NCBI RefSeq assembly: GCF_900105735.1
Contig: NZ_LT629793.1
Coordinates: 5,332,001 to 5,396,000 of the forward strand
DNA from: Pseudomonas yamanorum
GTDB taxonomy: Bacteria; Pseudomonadota; Gammaproteobacteria; Pseudomonadales; Pseudomonadaceae
DNA length: 64,000 nt
Direction of reading: 5' to 3'
Position 1 is the stretch's first letter. Each line of letters opens with the position of its first letter. Position numbers and translations under genes: made by a program. Below, piece by piece: positions 36,710 through 44,824 of the stretch. The notes under the pieces were generated by a model. That model was not told the DNA's origin. It searched no databases and was given only the letters and a program-made list of their open reading frames with translations.

Positions 36710-37272
36710 TGGCAGGCAGGTTGATCTATCTCATCGGACCATCGGGTTCGGGCAAGGACAGCCTGCTGGATGCCGCACGCCCGCGTTTGGCCGAGCGTGG
36801 CTGCCGCATTGTGCGGCGGGTCATCACCCGCTCGGCGGAAGCGGTGGGCGAAGCGGCGCAGGGTGTGAGCCCGGAGCAGTTTGCCGCGATGGAAGCCGAG
36901 GGCGCGTTTGCCCTCAGTTGGCACGCCAACGGTTTGTCCTACGGCATCCCCCGGGAAATCGATGGGTGGCTGGCGGCGGGAGATGACGTGCTGGTCAACG
37001 GCTCTCGCGGCCACCTGACGCAAACCCGCTTACGTTACCCGAACCTGCTGGTGGTATTGCTGACGGTGGATCAAGGCGTTTTGCGCCAGCGTTTGCTGGC
37101 GCGGGGCCGCGAATCCGTGGCGGAGATTGATCAGCGGCTGGCACGCAATGCGCGATTCGCCGAAGGCTTGAGCTCGGCACCGGATGTCTTCCTGCTCGAC
37201 AACTCCGGCCAACTGGAACACACGGTCGAGCGCCTGCTGGGCTGCCTCGACGGGCAACCGGCATGCGCCTGA
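36709..37272 (+). CDS. phnN: Ribose 1,5-bisphosphate phosphokinase PhnN
   Basis: 187 aa guanylate-kinase-like protein; P-loop GPSGSGKDS at about 10-18. It makes PRPP from ribose 1,5-bisphosphate at the end of the pathway. The ATG overlaps the phnM stop; a TTG three bases earlier is not needed. Confidence 0.94.
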   Translation: MAGRLIYLIGPSGSGKDSLLDAARPRLAERGCRIVRRVITRSAEAVGEAAQGVSPEQFAAMEAEGAFALSWHANGLSYGIPREIDGWLAAGDDVLVNGSRGHLTQTRLRYPNLLVVLLTVDQGVLRQRLLARGRESVAEIDQRLARNARFAEGLSSAPDVFLLDNSGQLEHTVERLLGCLDGQPACA

Positions 37273-38012
37273 CCCTGCTGGGCACCGGCGATGCGCGGCA
37301 AGTCCCGGTGTATGGCTGTGAGTGCGCGGCCTGTGATTTGGCCCGCCGTGATGAGAGCCTGCGGCGTCGCCCATGCAGCGCGTTGATTGAGTGCGGCGAC
37401 CAGCGCTGGTTGATCGACAGCGGGTTGCCCGACCTCACCGAACGCTTCCCGCCCCGCAGTTTCAACGGGATTCTCCAGACCCACTACCACGCCGATCACG
37501 CCCAAGGCCTGCTGCATTTGCGTTGGGGGCAAGGGCTGGTGATTCCGGTGCATGGTCCGGTGGATCCGGAAGGGTTGTCCGACCTGTACAAGCACCCCGG
37601 CATCCTCGATTTCAGCCAGCCGTTTGCCGAGTTTGAAACCCGCCAGTTGGGTGAGCTGAGCGTCACTGCGCTGCCGTTGGTGCACTCCAAACCCACCTTG
37701 GGTTATCTGCTGGAAGGCGAGGGGAGGCGCATCGCCTACCTCACCGACACCGTTGGCCTGCCACCGGCTACCCGCGACTGGCTGCAGCGTGAACCGCTGG
37801 ATGTACTGGTGCTGGACTGCTCCATGCCGCCGCAACCCCAGGCTCCGCGTAATCACAATGACCTGACGTTGGCGTTGCAGTGCATTGATGAGGTGAAGGC
37901 CGAGTTGGGTGTGCTGACCCATGTGGGGCACACGCTGGATGCGTGGTTGTTGCAGCATCGGCGGGAGTTGCCGCGCCATGTGACGGTAGGCTGGGATGGG
38001 CGGGTGGTTTAG
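37263..38012 (+). CDS. phnP: Phosphoribosyl cyclic phosphodiesterase PhnP
   Basis: 249 aa metallo-beta-lactamase fold. Metal site HYHADHAQGL, plus CECAACDLA-type cysteines near the N-terminus that bind a structural zinc in the family. It opens the 1,2-cyclic ribose phosphate made by PhnJ. Last phn gene; no phnO is present. Ends tail-to-tail with a LysR gene (4-bp overlap). Confidence 0.94.
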   Translation: MRLTLLGTGDARQVPVYGCECAACDLARRDESLRRRPCSALIECGDQRWLIDSGLPDLTERFPPRSFNGILQTHYHADHAQGLLHLRWGQGLVIPVHGPVDPEGLSDLYKHPGILDFSQPFAEFETRQLGELSVTALPLVHSKPTLGYLLEGEGRRIAYLTDTVGLPPATRDWLQREPLDVLVLDCSMPPQPQAPRNHNDLTLALQCIDEVKAELGVLTHVGHTLDAWLLQHRRELPRHVTVGWDGRVV

Positions 38013-38890
38013 CGGCTGAACACGCCCTCCACGTACTCGATAAACGCCCGGGCCTTGGCACCTGCCATCCGGCCTGTCGGCGTTACCGCCCACAAGTCCC
38101 GGGGCGGTAGTTCCCAGTCGGTCAGAACCGCCTTGACCTCGCCACTGGCGATCTCCGGGGCGAACATCCATTCGGCGGTCATGGCCACCCCATGGTGGGC
38201 GAGGACGCCTGCGCGTATGCCCTCGGATGACGTAACACGCAGGCGTCCGTCGGCGACGATGGGGTATTGATGAGCACCTTGGCTGAAGGGCCAGCAGGTG
38301 CTTTCGCTCAAGCTATAGATCACCGCCTGGTGGTGCAGCAGATCTGCCGGGGTGTGGGGCTCGCCGTAACGTTCGAAGTAGGCCGGGGTGCCGAACACCC
38401 GGCTGGGGCTTTGGCCGATCTTGCGGGCAGTGAGGCCTGAGTCACTCAGGTTGCCGATGCGCAGGGCGACGTCGATACCTTCTTCCACCAGGTTGAGGAG
38501 GCGGTCGTCGAGTACCACGTCCACATTCAAACCGGGGTGCTGCTCAAGGAACGGGCCCAGGTTGGGAATGATGTGCAAGCGGGACAAGGTCACGCCGGCG
38601 CTGATACGCAAGTTGCCCGACAGGCCGTTGCCGGCGCCCCGGGCGGCGTCGTCGGCACCGTTGGCTTCGTCGACCGCGCGCTTGGCCTTTTCAAAAAATA
38701 CCAGCCCGGCCTCGGTGGGCGTCAGGCCCCGGGTGGAGCGCATCAGCAAGCTGACCGCCAACCGGGCTTCCAGTTGCGCTATGCCTTTGGAAACGGCGGG
38801 CTGGCCGACTCCCATACGTTTTGCGGCAGCGGAAAACGAGCCGGTCTCGACGACGTGGACGAAGGTTTCCATGGCAGTGAGGCGGTCCAT
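38009..38890 (-). CDS. LysR-family transcriptional regulator
   Basis: 293 aa. N-terminal winged helix METFVHVVETGSFSAAAKRMG; C-terminal effector domain with the DsdC/CrgA-like NLRISAGVTLSRLHIIP strand. No divergent partner gene lies beside its start (214-bp gap to hicA), so the target is unknown. It is not expected to control phn, whose own regulator is PhnF. Confidence 0.88.
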   Translation of the reverse strand: MDRLTAMETFVHVVETGSFSAAAKRMGVGQPAVSKGIAQLEARLAVSLLMRSTRGLTPTEAGLVFFEKAKRAVDEANGADDAARGAGNGLSGNLRISAGVTLSRLHIIPNLGPFLEQHPGLNVDVVLDDRLLNLVEEGIDVALRIGNLSDSGLTARKIGQSPSRVFGTPAYFERYGEPHTPADLLHHQAVIYSLSESTCWPFSQGAHQYPIVADGRLRVTSSEGIRAGVLAHHGVAMTAEWMFAPEIASGEVKAVLTDWELPPRDLWAVTPTGRMAGAKARAFIEYVEGVFSR

Positions 38891-39055
38891 CGGGTGTCCT
38901 TCTGGCGTGGCGTTTCGGGAATCATGGGGCCTTTAGGAAAAGCGTGGAAGTCAATTCGGGGGCATAGAATTTATTCCTTAAGGGAATAGATTCGTTGTTT
39001 TTCCAACATCCGGTAAAACAGCCGCCAGTCAGCCTGATGAATTCTGTGCTTGAGT

Positions 39056-39079
39056 AAAGATAACTCTGGAGTTACCTTT
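39056..39079 (+). promoter_or_regulatory. Probable HicB operator
   Basis: AAAGATAACTC and GAGTTACCTTT form an 11-bp inverted repeat with one mismatch and a 2-bp centre (core TAACTC-TG-GAGTTA perfect). It lies 15 bp before the hicA ribosome site, where the HicB ribbon-helix-helix domain usually binds. Confidence 0.55.
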
Positions 39080-39105
39080 ATTCGAGCCAGAGCAAGGAGG
39101 CTGTG

Positions 39106-39258
39106 GTGCAAAGCAGGCTATTGATCAAAGAGCTGCAAGAGGCAGGTTGGGTGCTGGATCGGGTGACGGGCAGCCATCATCTTTTCACCCACCGCTATAA
39201 CCCGTACACGATACCGGTGCCCCATCCCAAGAAGGATCTGCCCATGGGCACCGTGTGA
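39106..39258 (+). pseudogene. hicA: HicA toxin, truncated by an in-frame stop
   Basis: 50 codons from GTG, with AAGGAGG well placed upstream. The dsRBD-like HicA core is complete: RLLIKELQEAGW, catalytic His24 in TGSHHLF, and VPHPKKDLPMGTV. A TGA then replaces the expected Arg; reading on in the same frame gives SIRKRAGL, the normal HicA C-terminus, followed by TAG at 39292. A single C-to-T change of CGA would explain it. Whether the 50-residue product is toxic is unknown. HicA normally cleaves mRNA. Confidence 0.8.
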
Positions 39259-39315
39259 AGTATCAGGAAACGTGCCGGGCTGTTTTCGTTTTAGGACGGT
39301 TTAAGGAGATTTTCC

Positions 39316-39720
39316 ATGCAATACCCAATCTGTATCGAATGGGGCGATGACTTTGTCGCCACCGGTATCCAGATCCCCGACATTCCAGGTGCGGTGACCG
39401 CCGGGGACAGTTTTGAAGAGGCTTACAACGCGGCGGTTGAAGTGGCGCACATCATGCTGCAAGAGATCGCCGCAGAAGGCCGGGTGATTCCGATGCCAAC
39501 GTCGGTGGCCGCCCATCACGATAATGAGGATTACGCCGGCATGGGCTGGGGAATGTTGGAGCTCGACATCTCGCCGTATCTGGGCAAGACCGAGAAGGTC
39601 AACGTGACCTTGCCCGGCTATGTGATCCAGCGTATCGACCGTTATGTGCGGGAGCACAAAGTGAAAAGCCGCTCGTCATTTCTGGCCGATACGGCTTTGG
39701 AGAAATTGGTGCGGTTGTAA
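39316..39720 (+). CDS. hicB: HicB family antitoxin
   Basis: 134 aa with AAGGAG before the ATG. N-terminal partial RNase H-like fold (MQYPICIEWGDDFVATGIQIPDIPG) neutralises HicA; the C-terminal ribbon-helix-helix (VNVTLPGYVIQRIDRYV) binds DNA. Intact. It ends directly against the stop of the MFS gene on the other strand. Confidence 0.92.
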   Translation: MQYPICIEWGDDFVATGIQIPDIPGAVTAGDSFEEAYNAAVEVAHIMLQEIAAEGRVIPMPTSVAAHHDNEDYAGMGWGMLELDISPYLGKTEKVNVTLPGYVIQRIDRYVREHKVKSRSSFLADTALEKLVRL

Positions 39721-40917
39721 CTAGGCAGTCGCTACCGCGCCTTGCCGCGATGCACTCAGGAAACGCAACAACGCCACTAGCGGGAAGGCGCTGCCCACCA
39801 GCATCACCCCCAGCCAGCCGCCATGTTCGTACACGCTGCTGGCAATCGCCGAGCCGAAGGCGCCGCCGATGAAGATGCTGGTCATGTACAGCGCGTTCAG
39901 GCGGCTGCGGCTGTTGGCGTCGAGGGCGTAAATGGCGCGTTGGCCGAGGACCATGTTCATCTGCACGCAGAAGTCCAGGACCACGCCGGTCACCGCCAGG
40001 CCAATCACGCTGTACAGCGGGTGCACGAAGGCCGGCAGGAAACTCAGCGCAGCAAACACCATCGCCAGCAGTGAGGCGCGGTGAGTGTGGCCGGCATCCG
40101 CCAGGCGCCCGGCGATGGGGGCGGCGATGGCGCCCAGGGCACCGACCAGGGCAAACAGGGCAATCTGGCTTTGGCTCAGGCCATGGTTGCGGGACAGTTC
40201 AAGCGGGGCGGCGGTCCAGAACAGGCTGAAGGTGGCGAACATGCAGCCCTGGTAAAACGCCCGCTGGCGCAGCACCGGCTGGCGGCGCAGCAAGGTGCCC
40301 AGGGAGCCCAGCAACTGGCCATAGCTGGCGGCGTGATCCGGCTGACGCTTGGGGATGGTCAGCATCAGCACCACGCTGATAAACGCCATCAGTGCCGCGG
40401 CAGCCATGAACATGGCGCGCCAGCCGAAGTGGTCGGCCACCACGCTGGACACCGGCCGGGCCAGCAGGATACCCAGCAGCAAGCCGCCCATGATGCTGCC
40501 GACCACCCGGCCACGGGATTCGGCCGGCGCCAGGTGCGCCGCCAGCGGAATCAGGATTTGTACCGACACCGAACTGAAGCCGATCAGCAGCGACACCAGC
40601 AGGAACAGGTTCGGCTGTTCGGTGAACGCCGCACCCAGTAGGCTGGCGATGGCCACCACGGTGGTGATGATCATCAGCCGGCGGTTTTCCAGCAAGTCGC
40701 CCAGCGGCACCAGGAAGAACAGGCCCAGGGCATAGCCGATCTGGGTCAGGGACACGATCAGGCTGGCCATGGCCGGCGTGAGGCCGATGTCCGGGGCGAT
40801 CAGTTCGATGATCGGTTGCGCGTAGTAGATGTTGGCGACGATGGCGCCGCAACAGAACGCAAACAGCATCACCATGCCTCGGGTCATGGTGTTTGTAGCG
40901 TGGGGCGTAGCGTTCAT
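39721..40917 (-). CDS. MFS transporter
   Basis: 398 aa, 12 membrane helices. The loop motif appears as LGDLLENRRLM after helix 2. Same general type as the exporter at 24407-25672 (both have IYYAQPIIELIAPDIG-like or IYCTQPILPLIASDMG helices). Substrate unknown. Its start faces the periplasmic protein gene at 41096 across 178 bp. Confidence 0.85.
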   Translation of the reverse strand: MNATPHATNTMTRGMVMLFAFCCGAIVANIYYAQPIIELIAPDIGLTPAMASLIVSLTQIGYALGLFFLVPLGDLLENRRLMIITTVVAIASLLGAAFTEQPNLFLLVSLLIGFSSVSVQILIPLAAHLAPAESRGRVVGSIMGGLLLGILLARPVSSVVADHFGWRAMFMAAAALMAFISVVLMLTIPKRQPDHAASYGQLLGSLGTLLRRQPVLRQRAFYQGCMFATFSLFWTAAPLELSRNHGLSQSQIALFALVGALGAIAAPIAGRLADAGHTHRASLLAMVFAALSFLPAFVHPLYSVIGLAVTGVVLDFCVQMNMVLGQRAIYALDANSRSRLNALYMTSIFIGGAFGSAIASSVYEHGGWLGVMLVGSAFPLVALLRFLSASRQGAVATA

Positions 40918-41095
40918 GGTGTTCTCATAAAAGCGAAGGAAAGAGGCGAGCGAGAATAATGATTGAGCCGGAGCGGGAGTAGCCCGTCTGCGGTGATAAC
41001 ACTCATGCCGGGAATTAATGACTGAAACGTTAACTTTTGGGCTGAAGGTCGATGATACATTCAGTCACAACTGCATAAACAGGAAATCGACTGCC

Positions 41096-41710
41096 ATGAA
41101 GACGACATTCAACAAGATGCTCCTGGCCTCAAGTCTGGCCGCGCTGATGACCGTGGGCGTTGCCCAGGCCGCGGATGCCCCGCGTGTCGGCGTACGGGGT
41201 GCAATTACCGCGATGGACGGCGACGCGATGCACGTCAAGGTCAACAGCGGTGAAGACGTCACCGTGCACCTGACCAAGGACACGCTGGTGCGTGCAGTCA
41301 CCTTGGCCAAGATCGAAGACATCAAGCCTGGCAGTTATATCGGCTCGGCGGCCATGCCTAACGCGGATGGCACCCTGACGGCGTTGGAAGTGCATGTGTT
41401 CCCACCGGCCATGGCGGGTACCGGCGACGGGCATCGGGCGTTCGACCTGAAGGAAGGCAGCAGCATGACCAACGGTACCGTGGGTGACCTGGTGGTGAGC
41501 AAGGGCCGGACGTTGACCGTCAAGTACAAGGGCGGCGAGCAAAAGATCGTGGTGCCGGATGATGTGCCGATCGTCAACCTGGAACCGGGTGATCGCAGCT
41601 TGCTGAAGCCGGGGGTGAAAGTGGTGATGTTTGCGGCGAAGGGTGAGGATGGGAGCGTGACGGCCCAGGCGATTTCTGCGGGCAAGGATGGCGTGACGCC
41701 ACCGATGTAA
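41096..41710 (+). CDS. Periplasmic protein, DUF5666-like
   Basis: 204 aa from the ATG that begins the signal peptide MKTTFNKMLLASSLAALMTV (cleaved after AQA). The mature part is beta-rich with repeated short strands (VRGAITAMDGDAMHVKV, VVSKGRTLTVKYKGGEQK), like DUF5666 domains. The role is unknown. Upstream, TGACTGAA (41019-41026) and TTCAGTCA (41060-41067) form an inverted repeat with a 33-bp centre. An earlier in-frame ATG at 41018 would spoil the signal peptide. Confidence 0.8.
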   Translation: MKTTFNKMLLASSLAALMTVGVAQAADAPRVGVRGAITAMDGDAMHVKVNSGEDVTVHLTKDTLVRAVTLAKIEDIKPGSYIGSAAMPNADGTLTALEVHVFPPAMAGTGDGHRAFDLKEGSSMTNGTVGDLVVSKGRTLTVKYKGGEQKIVVPDDVPIVNLEPGDRSLLKPGVKVVMFAAKGEDGSVTAQAISAGKDGVTPPM

Positions 41711-41730
41711 CGGCTGAACACTGAAACAAA

Positions 41731-41820
41731 TGTGGGAGCGGGCTTGCTCGCGAATGCGGTGTGACAGTCACCGGATGTACCGACTGATCCACCGCATTCG
41801 CGAGCAAGCCCGCTCCCACA
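41731..41820. repeat. REPIN, GCGGGC type
   Basis: TGTGGGAGCGGGCTTGCTCG and inverted copy, GGGAG ends outermost, between the convergent DUF5666-like and sulfate-binding protein genes. Confidence 0.9.
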
Positions 41821-41851
41821 TTTTTGACCGGGTTTCTCCAGTTAGAGCTGT

Positions 41852-42856
41852 TTACTGCCCGGAATAGATCTGGTCAAAAACCCCACCATCATTGAAGTGG
41901 GTCTTCTGCACGGTGCGCCAGTCACCAAAGGTTTTCTCTACCGACAGGAAGTCGACCTTCGGGAAACGGTCGGTGTACTTGGCCAGCACTTTCGGGTCAC
42001 GTGGACGCAGGTAGTTGTTGGCGGCAATTTCCTGGCCTTCCGGCGACCACAGGTACTTCAGGTATTCCTCGGCAGCCACTTTGGTGCCTTTCTTCTCGAC
42101 CACTTTGTCGACAATCGACACCGGCGGCTCAGCTTCTGCGGAAACGCTCGGGTAGATCACTTCGAACTGATCACGGCCAAATTCACGGGCGATCATTTCT
42201 GCTTCGTTCTCAAAGGTCACCAACACATCGCCGATCTGGTTGGTCATGAACGTGGTAGTCGCCGCACGGCCACCGGTGTCCAGCACGGGGGCGTGTTTGA
42301 ACAGGTCGCCCACGAACTTCTTGGCCTTCTCTTCGTCACCGCCATTCTTCAGCACATAACCCCAGGCCGACAGGTAGGTGTAGCGGCCGTTACCGGAAGT
42401 CTTCGGGTTCGGCACGATGACTTGTACGCCGTCCTTGAGCAGATCCGGCCAGTCTTTCAGGGCTTTCGGGTTGCCTTTACGTACGATGAACACCGTGGCC
42501 GAGGTGAAGGGCGCGCTGTTGTTCGGCAGGCGGGTGACCCAGTTGTCGGGCACCAGCTTGCCGTTGTCTGCCAGTGCGTTGATGTCGGTGGCCATGTTCA
42601 TGGTGATCACGTCAGCCGGCAGGCCGTCGATCACCGAGCGCGCTTGTTTGCTCGAACCACCGAAGGACATCTGCAGGGTCAGCTTGTCGTCCGGGTGCTC
42701 GGCGGCCCAGTGCTTCTGGAAGGCGGCGTTGTAGTCTTTGTAGAAGTCGCGCATCACGTCGTAGGAGACGTTGAGCAGGGTGACCGGGGCGGCCTGGACG
42801 ACGCCAGCCAGTGCAAGGCCGGCGGCCAGGAGAGAGGCACTAACGAGTTTTTTCAC
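41852..42856 (-). CDS. Sulfate-binding periplasmic protein (Sbp/CysP family)
   Basis: 334 aa; signal peptide MKKLVSASLLAAGLALAGVV. The family motif LPADVITMNMATDINAL and the C-terminal RPRDPKVLAKYTDRFPKVD are present. It captures sulfate or thiosulfate for a CysTWA permease, but no cysT/W/A lies in the window, so it is an orphan receptor here. Named sbp or cysP in different pseudomonads; I leave the symbol open. Confidence 0.92.
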   Translation of the reverse strand: MKKLVSASLLAAGLALAGVVQAAPVTLLNVSYDVMRDFYKDYNAAFQKHWAAEHPDDKLTLQMSFGGSSKQARSVIDGLPADVITMNMATDINALADNGKLVPDNWVTRLPNNSAPFTSATVFIVRKGNPKALKDWPDLLKDGVQVIVPNPKTSGNGRYTYLSAWGYVLKNGGDEEKAKKFVGDLFKHAPVLDTGGRAATTTFMTNQIGDVLVTFENEAEMIAREFGRDQFEVIYPSVSAEAEPPVSIVDKVVEKKGTKVAAEEYLKYLWSPEGQEIAANNYLRPRDPKVLAKYTDRFPKVDFLSVEKTFGDWRTVQKTHFNDGGVFDQIYSGQ

Positions 42857-42961
42857 TGCTCATTCCTTGTTGTTCGAGAAGGTTTTGAAACACATAGGGG
42901 CAATATGCCAGCGACTATAACGGGGGGCGCATAGTCGCTTAAAGATTAAAAAGAACTTTGC

Positions 42962-43786
42962 TTATTCCACTTTCTTGAAAAGCCCATTGCCGCAGCGTGA
43001 GCAAAACGCGGCGTTCGGCTCATGGCTGTTTTTCTTGCACACCGGGCAATCGGTTTGCAGCATTTCGCCACGCATGGCGTTGGCCAGCTCGGCGGTGAAG
43101 ATCCCGGTGGGCACGGCGATGATCGAGTAACCGGTGATCATCACCAGAGACGAAATCACCTGGCCCAGCGGGGTCTTCGGCACGATATCGCCAAAACCCA
43201 CGGTGGTCAGGGTCACGATCGCCCAATAGATGCCCTTGGGAATGCTGGTAAAGCCGTGTTCCGGGCCTTCGATCACGTACATCAAGGTGCCGAACACCGT
43301 GACCAGGGTGCAGACGCTCAGCAGGAACACCACGATCTTCTGCTTGCTGCCCCGCAGCGCCGACATCAGGTAGTTGGCCTGCTTGAGATACGGGCCGAGC
43401 TTGAGCACCCGGAAGATCCGCAGCATACGAATGATCCGGATGATCAACAGGTACTGCGCGTCGCTGTAATACAGGGCCAGGATCCCGGGCACGATGGCCA
43501 GCAAATCCACCAGCCCATAAAAGCTGAAGGCATAGCGCAACGGCTTGGGCGAGCAATACAGCCGCAGGCCGTACTCGATGGCGAAGATGATCGTGAAGCC
43601 CCACTCGATATAGGCCAGCACGTTGGCGTAGTTGTCGTGGACCGCCTGGATGCTGTCGAGGATCACGATCACCAGGCTGGCGAGAATGATCAACAGCAGG
43701 GTGCTGTCGAAGCGCCGGCCGGCCGGGGTGTCGCTTTGGAACACCATGACGTAGAGACGTTCACGCCAGTGTTTGTTGCTGTCCAT
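42962..43786 (-). CDS. Voltage-gated potassium-type channel with C-terminal zinc ribbon
   Basis: 274 aa, six membrane segments. S4 has basic residues at every third position (R117, R120, R123, R126, K129). The pore filter TTVGFGD (194-200) fits K+ selectivity. The cytoplasmic tail ends in CPVC and CSRC (C247, C250, C262, C265), a zinc ribbon. Annotated generically as ion transporter in relatives. It lies 105 bp upstream of the sulfate-binding gene on the same strand. Confidence 0.9.
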   Translation of the reverse strand: MDSNKHWRERLYVMVFQSDTPAGRRFDSTLLLIILASLVIVILDSIQAVHDNYANVLAYIEWGFTIIFAIEYGLRLYCSPKPLRYAFSFYGLVDLLAIVPGILALYYSDAQYLLIIRIIRMLRIFRVLKLGPYLKQANYLMSALRGSKQKIVVFLLSVCTLVTVFGTLMYVIEGPEHGFTSIPKGIYWAIVTLTTVGFGDIVPKTPLGQVISSLVMITGYSIIAVPTGIFTAELANAMRGEMLQTDCPVCKKNSHEPNAAFCSRCGNGLFKKVE

Positions 43787-43817
43787 GGAAGTCGCCTGAA
43801 TCGAAGATCAGCGAAGC

Positions 43818-44693
43818 CTAGGGGGATTCGAAGGGGCTGTCCATGCGGGTTTTCTGCATCACCCGCTGACTGGCGCGCACCAGCCAGGTGGCGAGGATAA
43901 ACGGCGCGGTCAGCGCTGGCAGGTTCAGGCCGGTAAAGCCCGGCGTGAGGATGATCGCCAGCAGGATGCCGGTCAGCGGCAGCCAGGGGTGGCGGCGTTG
44001 CTGGCTGAGGGCCAATGCCGCCAGAGCCGGGTTGTAGCTGTGCAGACCGAGCAGGGCGCTGGCGGGCTCGTCCATCAGCAGGGCGAGCAGCACGCCGAGG
44101 CTCGCACCGGTCAATGCCCACAACGCGGCGCGGCGGTTGGCGAGCAGCAGGCCGAGGCCGATCAACAGACCGGCCAGAGGCTGGTTCAGCAGGATGACTT
44201 GGGCAAGGCCATTAAACGGTGCGCAGAGCAGCGCCCAGGTGCCGGGTTCGCTGGCGGCGAATGCGACAGGTGGAGTGGTGCCGAGCAGCAGCCAGCCGAG
44301 CACGACAAACGGTGCGGTGTAGGCGGGCAGGTCGTCCGGGGTGGAGGCGCGTTTGAGCCACTGGCGGGTGACGATCGCGCTGAGGCCGCCACAGGCGAGG
44401 ATCAACGGTGGCAAGAGTGCCGACCAGGTGAAATGCTGGCTGATCAGCAAGCCGAGTAGCACGCCGTTATAGCTATAGAGGCCAGCCTGGCGCTCGGCCT
44501 TGGGATAGCCGCGGCGTTGGGCGGTCAGCAAACCGGCGACACCGCCCAGCAGTGCACCGCCGAGCAGGGCCGGGGCGCCGATCAGGATCGCCAGCAGGCA
44601 GAGCAGGCCACACAGCGGGTGGCGCTGGAGGAAAATCTGGCTGAAGCCGTTGAGCAGGGCTTCGGCCCAGTCGGGGCAGGATTGGTTGGGCAT
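43818..44693 (-). CDS. Urea transporter family protein
   Basis: 291 aa from the ATG giving MPNQSCPDWAEALLNGFSQIF; upstream codons are repeat-derived and are excluded. The two internal repeats each show the urea-channel signature, GLYSYNGVLLGL and LLGLHSYNPALAAL. About ten membrane helices. It probably allows passive urea uptake. Urease genes are not in the window. Confidence 0.85.
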   Translation of the reverse strand: MPNQSCPDWAEALLNGFSQIFLQRHPLCGLLCLLAILIGAPALLGGALLGGVAGLLTAQRRGYPKAERQAGLYSYNGVLLGLLISQHFTWSALLPPLILACGGLSAIVTRQWLKRASTPDDLPAYTAPFVVLGWLLLGTTPPVAFAASEPGTWALLCAPFNGLAQVILLNQPLAGLLIGLGLLLANRRAALWALTGASLGVLLALLMDEPASALLGLHSYNPALAALALSQQRRHPWLPLTGILLAIILTPGFTGLNLPALTAPFILATWLVRASQRVMQKTRMDSPFESP

Positions 44694-44721
44694 GGTGAGT
44701 GAGTCTGAGGGACCGAGTTGC

Positions 44722-44812
44722 CCCCTTCGCGAGCAAGCCCGCTCCCACATTCGACCGAGTTGTCATGTCGAACAGTGATCAAAATGTGGGAGCGGGCTTG
44801 CTCGCGAAGGGG
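44722..44812. repeat. REPIN, GCGGGC type, reversed topology
   Basis: 29-bp perfect inverted arms with CCCCTTCGCGAG outermost and the CTCCCACA ends innermost, the opposite of the commoner arrangement here. It separates the urea transporter start from pyk. Confidence 0.9.
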
Positions 44813-44824
44813 CCCTTACAGGCG

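Noticed and set aside
43818..44750. N-terminal extension of the urea transporter starting MWERACSRRG
   Set aside because: These codons come from the neighbouring REPIN; the ATG at 44693 starts a normal family N-terminus.
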